A DNA stretch of 13,371 bases from contig CAJPOL010000047.1 in assembly GCA_905372265.1 (NCBI GenBank), forward strand, positions 1 to 13,371, given 5' to 3'. Of the stretch, positions 1 to 7,545 are shown one piece after another. The translations under genes and the position numbers were made by a program. Every line of letters starts with the position of its first letter. The first letter of the stretch is position 1. The notes under the pieces were generated by a model, which saw only the letters and a program-made list of their open reading frames with translations, searched no databases and was not told where the DNA came from. This DNA comes from an uncultured Treponema sp. (GTDB taxonomy: Bacteria > Spirochaetota > Spirochaetia > Treponematales > Treponemataceae).

Positions 1-63
1 GAAATTACTTTTATAGAAAAGATGACCGGTCTGAGCAAAGAAGAAATAGAGACAATGCAATAA
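1..63 (+). CDS. C-terminal end of an upstream protein, possibly Rpn/PD-(D/E)XK nuclease transposase-like
   Basis: The reading frame is open from the first base to a TAA at 61-63 and encodes about 20 residues ending TGLSKEEIETMQ. A short GLS-x-EEI tail of this kind is common at the C-terminus of Rpn-family (PD-(D/E)XK) recombination-promoting nuclease/putative transposases, which are abundant in treponemes. That resemblance is from memory of the family and rests on very few residues, so the family call is tentative. What is directly seen is only an open frame ending in a stop 13 bp before the next gene. No catalytic residues fall in the window. Confidence 0.45.
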   Translation, partial: EITFIEKMTGLSKEEIETMQ

Positions 64-76
64 TGAGTAAGTACGC

Positions 77-1066
77 TTGATAAAGACTGTCATAAAAAAC
101 ATCAGGGCTATTCTACCGGTCATAATCATTATTACGGTGCAGGTGTCTTGTTTTGCAGACCCGACAGCGCTTAACTACCGTAAAGAAATGAGAAACTTTG
201 TGCGGGAAATCTCCGCTTATGCCAAAAATAAAAAGCTGGATTTTATCATCATCCCGCAAAACGGACTCGAACTGGTAACCGATACCGGCAGTTCCGACGG
301 CGCCGTTCAGACGGACTATCTTGCCGCCATAGACGGAACGGGGCAGGAAGATGTGCTATACGGCTATGCAGGGGATACAAGCGCTACCCCGCAAAAAATA
401 ACCGACTATCTCCGCTCACTCTGCGATATTTTTACAATGCACGGAAAAAAGGTACTTGCGATCGATTACTGCGCCGATCGAACATCCGTCAACCGTTCGT
501 ACGCGGAACATGAGCGCAGCGGATATATCTCCTTTGCAGCCGATGAGCGGCTGCTCAATACGATTCCCCGTTACCCTGATGCGCCGTACCACGTCAACAC
601 AAACGATATTAGCAGTCTGCATGACGCCCGTAATTTCCTGTATCTGATAAACGGAAGCCGGTATGCCTCTAAGGAAGCGTTGCTGCAGGTTATTATCAAT
701 TCCGATTATGACGCGGTGATTATGGATCTGTTTCAAAATGAAGAACCTTTTACCGCTCAAGAGATTGTGCGGCTGAAGATCAAAAAAGGCGGCGGGAAAA
801 GACTGGTACTCTGTTACATGAGCATCGGGGAAGCCGAAGAGTACCGCTACTATTGGCAGCCGTCTTGGAAGCATCGAAAACCGTTATGGCTTGCTGCGGA
901 AAATCCTGAATGGAAAGGAAATTATAAGGTTAAATACTGGAGTGCGCAATGGAAGCGCATCATCTACGGAGGCGCAGGCTCATATGTAGATAGAATAATT
1001 GCCGCAGGTTTTGACGGGGTATATTTGGATATCATCGACGCATTTGAATACTTTGAAGAAAAGTAA
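77..1066 (+). CDS. Exported GH114/TM1410-type putative glycoside hydrolase (endo-alpha-1,4-polygalactosaminidase-like)
   Basis: This is a 329-residue protein with an N-terminal signal sequence: basic residues, then a hydrophobic run at about 11-23, then SCFA before Asp28. I favour signal peptidase I cleavage after Ala27. Cys25 could suggest a lipoprotein, but the residue at -3 is Gln, a poor lipobox. The mature part has the marks of the MJ1477/TM1410 TIM-barrel family: FIIIPQNGLEL (56-66), KKVLAIDY (124-131), YDAVIMDLF (211-219), LCYMSIGEAEEYR (245-257) and the C-terminal GFDGVYLDIIDAFEYF (311-326). Acidic residues Asp213/Asp217, Glu252 and Asp318 are candidate active-site groups. Characterised GH114 enzymes cut alpha-1,4-galactosamine polymers, but the true substrate here is unknown. 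The start is TTG at 77. It is the only start that keeps the signal peptide, because an in-frame stop lies at 68, and its ribosome site is weak. The gene ends 13 bp from the convergent SNF2 gene. Confidence 0.8.
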   Translation: MIKTVIKNIRAILPVIIIITVQVSCFADPTALNYRKEMRNFVREISAYAKNKKLDFIIIPQNGLELVTDTGSSDGAVQTDYLAAIDGTGQEDVLYGYAGDTSATPQKITDYLRSLCDIFTMHGKKVLAIDYCADRTSVNRSYAEHERSGYISFAADERLLNTIPRYPDAPYHVNTNDISSLHDARNFLYLINGSRYASKEALLQVIINSDYDAVIMDLFQNEEPFTAQEIVRLKIKKGGGKRLVLCYMSIGEAEEYRYYWQPSWKHRKPLWLAAENPEWKGNYKVKYWSAQWKRIIYGGAGSYVDRIIAAGFDGVYLDIIDAFEYFEEK

Positions 1067-1079
1067 ATGCTTCCTCAAA

Positions 1080-4000
1080 TTATCCGAACAGGTTAGTCAG
1101 ATCCTCGTTGCTCATTTTGCCGATCCATGTTTCTCCGCTGCGAAGGGACAAACGTGAAATAGTCCGCTTTTGCTGAATCATTGCATCGATTTTTTCTTCA
1201 AAGGTACCGGCACAGATAAAGCGGGAAACGAATACCGTCCGCTGTTGCCCGATGCGGAATGCGCGATCGGTTGCCTGATCTTCTATCGCAGGGTTATACC
1301 ATAAATCAAAGTGAATAACGCGGCTTGCAGCGGTTAGATTTAGCCCTGTTCCGCCGGCCTTAAGCGAAATGAGAAAGATACGGCGGGAAGGATCGGTTTG
1401 AAAACTCTCTACTGCGGATTTCCGCGCTGCAAGCGGCATTTGACCGTGCAGCACAAGCGGCTCATCGCCGAGCTGTTCCGCAATGAGTTTTTGCAATAAA
1501 AAGAGAGTCTGTGTGTATTGACTAAAAATAAGCGTCTTTTCTCCGGCATCTAAGATTTCTTCAAGCAACTGCATGAGCGCAACCGTTTTACCCGATAGCG
1601 CAAGGTCGGGTGCAAAACTGCCGTCATAGACATGAGGGTGATTACATACCTGCTTTAAGGCAGTCAGCAGCTTGAGCACAAGCGCGCTCCGCTGAAGACT
1701 GTCTTCCGCTTTCAACACGCTTTTCAGCTGCGTTTGAATAAGGCTTTCATAAAGCGCCCTTTGTTCAGGGGTAAGACGGCAGTACTGCGGCGTAATCACT
1801 TTTTCCGGTAAGTCCGAAATGACGGCAGGATCGGTTTTAAGCCGCCTGAGCAAAAACGGTGCGGTAATTTTTTGAAAGGCTTCGGCAGTTTCCGTATCGC
1901 CGTGCAGCTCAATGGGCAGCCGCCACTTTTTCCGAAAGTTTTCTGCAGAGCCGAGATAGCCCGGAATGAGGAAGTCAAATAAAGCGCGCATATCCTCAAG
2001 GCTGTTTTCTACCGGAGTACCGGTCATGGCGATGCGGGCATCTGCTTGCAGGAGACGCAACGCTTGGGCATTCTTTGTTTGCGTATTCTTGACCGCCTGC
2101 GCTTCATCGATGATGAGACAGTCAAATCTTTTTTTAGAGAGCTTTTCAGCATCCCGTTGAAGCGTTTGGTACGTGGTGATATGAATATCGGATTTTGCAG
2201 AAAACCGCCGTCCTTGCCCGTGCAAAAGCGTGCACGTTAAATCGGGAGCGAATTTTTTTATTTCATGCTCCCAGTTCGGAAGCAGGCTTGCCGGAGCCGC
2301 AATGAGAATACCGTCATGCGTAAAACCCTGTTCTTTCAATTTCAAAATGAGCGTGATGACTTGCAGTGTCTTACCAAGCCCCATATCATCTCCCAGCAAA
2401 CAGCCGAATCCGCTCTTTATTGTAGAATAGAGCCATTGGAAACCTTTCTGCTGATACGGTCTGAGCGTTGCCAGCAAGGTTTTCGGTACAGCGGCATCGG
2501 TATCTCTAAAAAGCGAATAGGAAAAAGGAGAACCGTCCTCCATGACGGTCGCTCCGGTCAGCGCTCCCTGAATGACCTCGTTAACATCCGGCCGTCCGCT
2601 CTGCATCGTTTCGAGCAAATACGCCGTATGCTCAGGATCGACAAGGATATAGCGGTCATTGAATTTGACTAAGCCGGCGCTGTGTTTCATCAGCTTACGG
2701 AATTCTTTTATACTGATAACCGTATCGCCGAGCATAATCCCGCGGTCATACTCCATCAGGCTCTCTATGCTCAGATATGATTGTACAGCTTGTGCTCCTT
2801 TTTGCTTTTTAAGCTGAATAACCGGCCGCGGTTTCAGTATTTTTTGCAGATTTTTCGGCAAAACGACCTCAACACCAAAGCGCGATAGCAAAGGAGCGGC
2901 CGTTTTCAAGAATACCGCCGTTTCTTCATGCGTTAACGGCACCGATTTTTGTCCCGCCATATCCACTAACTTGGGTAGATACGAGGAGAGCGCCATAGCG
3001 AACCGGACTGTTTTTCCTTCAATTTGTGTGAATTTACCAAGCCGTGAGAATGGAATAAACCGGTTGTCTGTTTCCTCGCTGCATACTTCGGCGGAAAGAG
3101 AAAAGTCCGATTGCCGCGATTCCTTCAAAATGAGGCGGAACCGGAACTCACCGCTATCATAGTGTAATGCCGCAAGCCAGTTGGAAATGACCACCGCAAA
3201 CCGGCGCATACCCGGTTTCCGCGTATCGATTGAACTGCCGAGAAAAAAAACTTCGGCTATTTCTTTATCTGCGGTATGGATGCCGTGGGGTATAAAGCGT
3301 TCCGTATGAACGTATTCGGTCAAAAAAGCGGTCAACAGCAGCTCTGTACAATACCGCTGTCCCCACTGCGTTACCTGCGGAAAAAAGGCTTCGGTGATGA
3401 ACGGAACGCAGCAGTCAATGGCGGCGGAAACTTCTTTTGCCGAGACGAGCGGCTTCCAAAAAATCTTGAGTTCTTTTTTTGCCGTATCAAGGGATAGCGC
3501 CGGAATCAGAGCGGATTCGCCTATCAGCCGCTCTCCAAGTGTCAGCAGCGCAATAACCGCTTTTACACCGGCAGGAGAATCTTCCGCCGGTGTAAGTCCC
3601 TGAAAAAGATAGAGCGCTTGTACCAGCGTCAGCGCCACCTCCGTTCCGTTGGGACATCTAAGGTGCAGACGGATAGGCTCTCCGTCTTGCAACGGGAACC
3701 GGTCTTTCCGCTTGGAAATAGCCGAAAGTCTTGCTTGTACCTGCGTATACAAGAGGCGGTTCGATCCGCACAGCGTCGCCGCAGCGCTTCCCTCGCCGGT
3801 TTTCATTACTTCGTGAATGCGCCGTTCAAGGGGTATATCGAATTCCCGATTTTGGCGGGTAACTAATCTATGGTAGAGCTCCTTAAAGGCTGCAACCAAG
3901 TCATCGTCATAAAAGGCTGTAAAAGGCGGCAGCATTGCAGAAATAAGCGGTAAAAAAGATTCATTCAACGGGAATTGCGGAAGTCGGGATGGCGCTTCCG

Positions 4001-4658
4001 GCTCAGCTCCACCGCTGCAGCGCAGGGAGAGCGGTACCGGATGAGCATAGCCGGGTTCTGCCGCAGCATCGGAGACATCATACAAGGCTTTCGGCGTTTT
4101 TTCCGCAGGCTCATGTTCCGTTTGATTTCCTTCAATGAGAGATGCCGCACATTTTTCCCGTAGTGCGGCGAGGCTGATACCTGCAAGCTGAAAGAGCAAG
4201 CGCGGATCGTGATCGATTTCTTTTGCTATGATGTATAGCACTGCGGCGCTGTGCTTGCAAAGGCTCGCAGAGTCCGGACAGGAACACTCGCTTTCTATAA
4301 GACTCCACCGGCGCGGAATAAACCGGACATCTTTTTTTCTCAAAGATTCCACAAGATTTTCCGTCATGCTGCCGTTTTCTAAAGCGATAAAATCGGCAGG
4401 ATTCTGTGTAAGAATTGTTTCTACTTTCTTATAATTCGCCTCGGAAATGCGGGGAAAGATTAGCCGGATGTAATACCACGGATCATAATGCCCCGCGACT
4501 CGGGCAGCAACCTTATTATCCTGTATGACAAGAGAATCCACTTTGCCGGTATTCGCATAGGATTTTCCCCGAGAAACCCGTCCGTTGCCGTCATAGCTGC
4601 CGAGCATCTCCAAAAACCACGCGCCCCACGGGGTCATCCCATATTTATTCCGCGCCAT
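1080..4658 (-). CDS. SNF2-family DEAD/DEAH-like helicase with N-terminal SWIM zinc finger
   Basis: This 1192-residue protein is a probable ATP-driven DNA translocase/remodeller of the bacterial HepA-like SNF2 class. A SWIM zinc finger lies near the N-terminus (Cys125-x-Cys127, then Cys134-x-His136). It is followed by a long, poorly conserved middle that fits the SNF2-associated region of bacterial proteins. The ATPase core has LRPYQQKGFQWL, Walker A GDDMGLGKT (about 755-763), the DEAQ box (about 850-853) and MTGTPVENS. The C-terminal helicase lobe has LIFSQYTQ, SLKAGGTGLNLT and motif VI TDRAFRIGQQRT (about 1128-1140). All motifs look intact, so it should be active. It starts 3 bp after the mnmE stop. 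A TAGGA ribosome site lies inside the mnmE 3' end, so translation is probably coupled. In the family such proteins remodel nucleoprotein or recycle RNA polymerase. The role here is not known, and the housekeeping neighbours argue against a defence function. Confidence 0.95.
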   Translation of the reverse strand: MARNKYGMTPWGAWFLEMLGSYDGNGRVSRGKSYANTGKVDSLVIQDNKVAARVAGHYDPWYYIRLIFPRISEANYKKVETILTQNPADFIALENGSMTENLVESLRKKDVRFIPRRWSLIESECSCPDSASLCKHSAAVLYIIAKEIDHDPRLLFQLAGISLAALREKCAASLIEGNQTEHEPAEKTPKALYDVSDAAAEPGYAHPVPLSLRCSGGAEPEAPSRLPQFPLNESFLPLISAMLPPFTAFYDDDLVAAFKELYHRLVTRQNREFDIPLERRIHEVMKTGEGSAAATLCGSNRLLYTQVQARLSAISKRKDRFPLQDGEPIRLHLRCPNGTEVALTLVQALYLFQGLTPAEDSPAGVKAVIALLTLGERLIGESALIPALSLDTAKKELKIFWKPLVSAKEVSAAIDCCVPFITEAFFPQVTQWGQRYCTELLLTAFLTEYVHTERFIPHGIHTADKEIAEVFFLGSSIDTRKPGMRRFAVVISNWLAALHYDSGEFRFRLILKESRQSDFSLSAEVCSEETDNRFIPFSRLGKFTQIEGKTVRFAMALSSYLPKLVDMAGQKSVPLTHEETAVFLKTAAPLLSRFGVEVVLPKNLQKILKPRPVIQLKKQKGAQAVQSYLSIESLMEYDRGIMLGDTVISIKEFRKLMKHSAGLVKFNDRYILVDPEHTAYLLETMQSGRPDVNEVIQGALTGATVMEDGSPFSYSLFRDTDAAVPKTLLATLRPYQQKGFQWLYSTIKSGFGCLLGDDMGLGKTLQVITLILKLKEQGFTHDGILIAAPASLLPNWEHEIKKFAPDLTCTLLHGQGRRFSAKSDIHITTYQTLQRDAEKLSKKRFDCLIIDEAQAVKNTQTKNAQALRLLQADARIAMTGTPVENSLEDMRALFDFLIPGYLGSAENFRKKWRLPIELHGDTETAEAFQKITAPFLLRRLKTDPAVISDLPEKVITPQYCRLTPEQRALYESLIQTQLKSVLKAEDSLQRSALVLKLLTALKQVCNHPHVYDGSFAPDLALSGKTVALMQLLEEILDAGEKTLIFSQYTQTLFLLQKLIAEQLGDEPLVLHGQMPLAARKSAVESFQTDPSRRIFLISLKAGGTGLNLTAASRVIHFDLWYNPAIEDQATDRAFRIGQQRTVFVSRFICAGTFEEKIDAMIQQKRTISRLSLRSGETWIGKMSNEDLTNLFG

Positions 4659-4661
4659 GGT

Positions 4662-6038
4662 TTATTTTCCTACGCAAAAGCCTGAAAAGATTCTATCTAA
4701 AATATCATCCGAGCGCACTTCACCGGTAATTTCGCCCAGCGTATGCACGGCATCTTCAACATCTTGAATAACAGCGTCTAAGGGATAGCCGCTTGCCGCT
4801 GCCGTTTGTGCATGTTCTAGGGCGCTGAGCGCGCTTTCTACGGCCTGTCTTTGCCGCAGTGTTCCAAGCGATACGGAGGATTCTGTAGTGAGCGTCCTAT
4901 CGGCGATCACTATATCCGTAACGGCTGCGGTTAAGCGCTCAAGCCCGTCCCCTGTCTTTGCGCTTACGGCAACGGTGCGGTAGTTATGCAGTTCAGGCGG
5001 CAGTGTTTCCGGTAGCCCCTGATCGCTTTTTGTGTGTACCAGTATCAGCGGAATAGCTGCTTTTGCTATAAAGGCAATGTCGTCAGCCGCCGGAGGCTTT
5101 GTCCCGTCAATTAAATAGAGCGCTATATCGGCCTCGCCTATCAATGCAATGCTCCGCTGCACGCCGATAGCTTCGATAGAGTCGCCGGTGTCTCGGATGC
5201 CCGCAGTATCAAAAAGTTTGACCGGAATGCCGTTAAAGTCGAGATCGGCTTCAAGCCAATCCCGTGTTGTTCCGTGGATATCGGAAACGATTGCGCGGTC
5301 TTCTTTTAATAAGGCGTTAAAAAGCGATGATTTACCCGCATTGGTTTTTCCGGCAAGTACAATTTTAATACCGTTCTGATATATTTTTTCGTTTTGCCAC
5401 GAAGCGGCGAGACTCCGCAGTTCTATGCACGGCCGTTCAAACAGCTGTTCATCAAAGCTGCCGGCGCCGGAGGTTTCGTCTTCGGGATATTCAATCTCGA
5501 CGGCAAGGGACGCAAGCGCAGTGAGCAATTCCGATTTTATTCGCTCTATCCGGCGGAACACAGCGCCCGACAATCGTCCGGCAGCTTTTTTGCAACCGGT
5601 ACCGGTTTTTGAATCGATCATTTCCCTCACCGCTTCCACCCGTGTTAAGTCCGTTTTTCCATGGATAAACGAACGGAATGTAAATTCACCCCGTTCTGCA
5701 GGGCGGAAACCGTTTTTAATGCAAAGATTATACACCGCCTTGACTACGGCTGGGCCGCCGTGACAGATAATTTCAACGGTATTCTCGCCGGTATTGCTAT
5801 GCGGAGCACGGTAAATGCACAGCATGACTTCATCAATATTTACGCCTGCATCATGTACCCATCCGTATACCAGCGTATGGCCGTCCGCTTTCAGCAATGT
5901 TTCCGGACGGGAAAAGAAGCGCGCCGTATGTTCTATGCTTTTAGGCCCCGATGTCCGTATGATACCGAGCGCACTCGGCGCGAGAGCCGTTGCAATCGCA
6001 GCAATATCATCATCCAGTATATAGTTCAGCGATTGCAT
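4662..6038 (-). CDS. mnmE: tRNA modification GTPase MnmE (TrmE/ThdF)
   Basis: MnmE is 458 residues here, the usual length. With MnmG it installs the 5-aminomethyl or carboxymethylaminomethyl group on wobble uridine 34 of tRNAs in the cytoplasm. The N-terminal folate-binding domain is recognisable (IATALAPSALGIIRTSG; SNTGENTVEIICHGG at 82-96; RGEFTFRSF at 116-124). The inserted G domain has G1 GKTNAGKSS (230-238), G2 GTTRD (256-260), G3 DTAG (277-280) and G4 at 336-339. G4 reads TKSD instead of the usual NKxD. The C-terminal FCVGK keeps the essential Cys455. ATG at 6036-6038 lies 3 bp past the adk stop. No clear Shine-Dalgarno precedes it, so translation probably depends on ribosomes finishing adk. 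The SNF2 gene follows after another 3 bp. mnmG is not in the window. Confidence 0.98.
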   Translation of the reverse strand: MQSLNYILDDDIAAIATALAPSALGIIRTSGPKSIEHTARFFSRPETLLKADGHTLVYGWVHDAGVNIDEVMLCIYRAPHSNTGENTVEIICHGGPAVVKAVYNLCIKNGFRPAERGEFTFRSFIHGKTDLTRVEAVREMIDSKTGTGCKKAAGRLSGAVFRRIERIKSELLTALASLAVEIEYPEDETSGAGSFDEQLFERPCIELRSLAASWQNEKIYQNGIKIVLAGKTNAGKSSLFNALLKEDRAIVSDIHGTTRDWLEADLDFNGIPVKLFDTAGIRDTGDSIEAIGVQRSIALIGEADIALYLIDGTKPPAADDIAFIAKAAIPLILVHTKSDQGLPETLPPELHNYRTVAVSAKTGDGLERLTAAVTDIVIADRTLTTESSVSLGTLRQRQAVESALSALEHAQTAAASGYPLDAVIQDVEDAVHTLGEITGEVRSDDILDRIFSGFCVGK

Positions 6039-6041
6039 GCT

Positions 6042-6683
6042 TTATCGCGGACAAGCGCGGGGAAAGAGCTGAATAAAATTCTGCAGAACTACTTGCGGCG
6101 AAGACTGAGCGTCGAGCGACGTCAACATATTTTTTTTTCGATAAAATTCAATAAGCGGCAAGGTCTGCTGCCGGTATGTTTCAAGCCGTTTTTTGATAGC
6201 TTCAATTTTATCATCTTCCCGGGTTATTAAGGAGCCGTTACAATCGTCGCAGATTCCTTCCGTACGCGGTTTCATAAATTCAATATGAAAACTTTTACCG
6301 CAAGCAGTGCAGAGCCGCCTTCCCGATAAACGACGGATAACGGTTTCATCGGAAAGGTCGAAATTAACAACCGAATCGAGCGCGCAAAACTGCTCTAACA
6401 TTTGAGCCTGTGCGATGGTACGCGGAAAACCGTCCAAAATAAAGCCTTGAGCAGCATCATCCTGCGCAAGCCGTTCTTTCACTAAGGCCGATGTGGTTTC
6501 ATCATCGACAAGCCGTCCGCCGTTTATAATGGCCTGAATTTTCTTTCCAAGCGCACTCTGATTTTTAATTGCAGTACGGAACATATCTCCTGTCGAAATA
6601 TGAGGGATTGCATAATATTTTGCCGCTTCAAAAGCCAGCGTCCCCTTACCCGCGCCCGGAGGCCCCAAAAATACGCATTTCAT
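6042..6683 (-). CDS. adk: Adenylate kinase with zinc-binding LID
   Basis: This 213-residue cytoplasmic enzyme catalyses ATP + AMP to 2 ADP. It has the P-loop GPPGAGKGT at 7-15 and the AMP-binding segment HISTGDMFR at 28-36. FILDGFPRTIAQAQ follows at 81-94, and the LID at about 119-155. The LID carries Cys125-x2-Cys128 and Cys145-x2-Cys148, the four-cysteine structural zinc site typical of Gram-positive and many other bacterial adenylate kinases, and absent from E. coli Adk. The ATG at 6681-6683 has a good ribosome site (GAGGA about 9 bases upstream). The gene lies 52 bp downstream of comFB and 3 bp before mnmE. I see no terminator in the 52-bp gap, so read-through from the comFB promoter is likely, though a private promoter cannot be excluded. 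Confidence 0.98.
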   Translation of the reverse strand: MKCVFLGPPGAGKGTLAFEAAKYYAIPHISTGDMFRTAIKNQSALGKKIQAIINGGRLVDDETTSALVKERLAQDDAAQGFILDGFPRTIAQAQMLEQFCALDSVVNFDLSDETVIRRLSGRRLCTACGKSFHIEFMKPRTEGICDDCNGSLITREDDKIEAIKKRLETYRQQTLPLIEFYRKKNMLTSLDAQSSPQVVLQNFIQLFPRACPR

Positions 6684-6735
6684 GTCAAAATTCCTCGTTC
6701 AAGTTTCTCAAGGGTATCTTTAAAAATACTGCCGG

Positions 6736-7425
6736 TTAGAACCGGGTAAAAAGGTATAAGTCGGGCAGCGTATGGCAGAAATCCGCATCGGGATTCTGTT
6801 TGACGCTTAAATCGCTGACAAGGCCGAGCTTAAAATGATAATGGATGGGATCGTATCGTTCCCGTTCCGCATGAAGATAAAAATTGAAAATCCGTTTTTC
6901 TCCCGGTTCGGCTGCAAGGATGGGGAACGGCCAGAAAGTATAGGTCCCGGGCGTCTGTTGCGATATATTGTACGGGTTATCCCATAGGTGATTCATCTGC
7001 GCCACCAACGCGTCTTCCAAATAGAGCGAAACGGCAAGGTCGAATACCGGCGAGAAAGTTTGCCCATCCAAAATGCGTCCCGTGATGGTCGGAAAGTTAA
7101 ATACATCGCCCGATGGCAGTGTTTGTTCCGATGTCGTATGCGAGCGTTGGGTGCTTAATACCGTTTTCATTCCCTTAAAAGCAAGTGCAGAAATATCGGC
7201 AAGAAGCTGGTTCCGCTCCGATTGGTCATTTTTTAAAAAATGAGCCATTCCTTTGCCTGAAGTTGTGTAGCGCGGTGTAACACGGTTCAGCACATAGCAA
7301 ACAGTGTCCAAGCGGCACTGTAAGCAATTACAGGTAAACCACGGCTCATTTTTATCTTTTGCAGCGTCAAATGCTTTATTGACTTCGTTATATACAAAAT
7401 CTTCCATCAGGTTGTGTATTGTCAT
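6736..7425 (-). CDS. comFB: ComFB-family protein with C-terminal beta-sandwich-like extension
   Basis: The protein is 229 residues from ATG 7423-7425. I chose this start over an upstream ATG (7470) because AGGAG lies about 9 bases before it, and because the ComFB signature begins at once (MTIHNLMEDFVYNEV). Residues 1-60 show the ComFB core with four cysteines in WFTCNCLQCRLDTVCYVLN (Cys32, 34, 37, 43), a likely zinc site. VTPRYTTSGKGMAH follows. B. subtilis ComFB is only about 100 residues. Here about 130 further residues begin around 103 with FPTITGRILDG and TFSPVFDLAVSLY, then PGTYTFWPFPILAAEPGE. This looks like a carboxypeptidase-regulatory-like or Ig-like beta-sandwich. There is no signal peptide or membrane segment, so it is cytoplasmic. 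ComFB relatives in cyanobacteria bind c-di-GMP or other cyclic dinucleotides, and a receptor role here is inferred. It has its own promoter and leads the adk-mnmE-SNF2 cluster. Confidence 0.85.
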   Translation of the reverse strand: MTIHNLMEDFVYNEVNKAFDAAKDKNEPWFTCNCLQCRLDTVCYVLNRVTPRYTTSGKGMAHFLKNDQSERNQLLADISALAFKGMKTVLSTQRSHTTSEQTLPSGDVFNFPTITGRILDGQTFSPVFDLAVSLYLEDALVAQMNHLWDNPYNISQQTPGTYTFWPFPILAAEPGEKRIFNFYLHAERERYDPIHYHFKLGLVSDLSVKQNPDADFCHTLPDLYLFTRF

Positions 7426-7448
7426 TATCAAAAACTCCTGTATGTAGT

Positions 7449-7477
7449 AGTGTACCCTATCAACAAACATTCTGCAA
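7449..7477 (-). promoter_or_regulatory. Sigma70-type promoter for comFB (and probably adk-mnmE-SNF2)
   Basis: Read on the minus strand, a -35 TTGCAG (7472-7477) is followed by a 17-bp spacer and a -10 TACACT (7449-7454). Transcription would start about 7442, roughly 17 bases before the comFB ATG, leaving just room for the AGGAG ribosome site. Spacing and match are both good for the housekeeping sigma factor. No operator palindrome is obvious. Confidence 0.6.
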
Positions 7478-7509
7478 GTAGAAATTATAAGGATGAACCA
7501 GCCTTGCTC

Positions 7510-7538
7510 TTACCTATTCAAATAATTTTTTGTATACT
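7510..7538 (+). promoter_or_regulatory. Possible promoter for the RNA methyltransferase gene, giving a leaderless start
   Basis: On the plus strand a -10 TATACT (7533-7538) has a weak -35 TTACCT (7510-7515) exactly 17 bp upstream. The predicted transcription start falls at about 7545-7546, on or next to the GTG proposed as the methyltransferase start. The -35 matches the consensus in only half its positions, so this rests mainly on the -10 box and the spacing. Confidence 0.3.
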
Positions 7539-7545
7539 TTCTACC

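Noticed and set aside
64..81. ATG at 64 right after the upstream stop
   Set aside because: It reaches a stop after five codons. The TTG at 77 in another frame is the start that yields the signal peptide.
416..874. Minus-strand open frame of 152 codons inside the GH114-like gene
   Set aside because: It is antisense to a gene with a signal peptide and conserved family motifs, and its translation has no domain-like features.
5661..6230. Plus-strand open frame of 189 codons across the mnmE/adk junction
   Set aside because: It lies wholly antisense to two genes with unmistakable family motifs, has no ribosome site of note, and its translation matches nothing recognisable.
7493..7525. Short ORF (MNQPCSYLFK) after AAGG in the comFB/methyltransferase gap
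   Set aside because: It has only ten codons, the ribosome-site resemblance is weak, and there is no leader-peptide pattern such as a run of one amino acid or attenuator hairpins, so chance is the best explanation.
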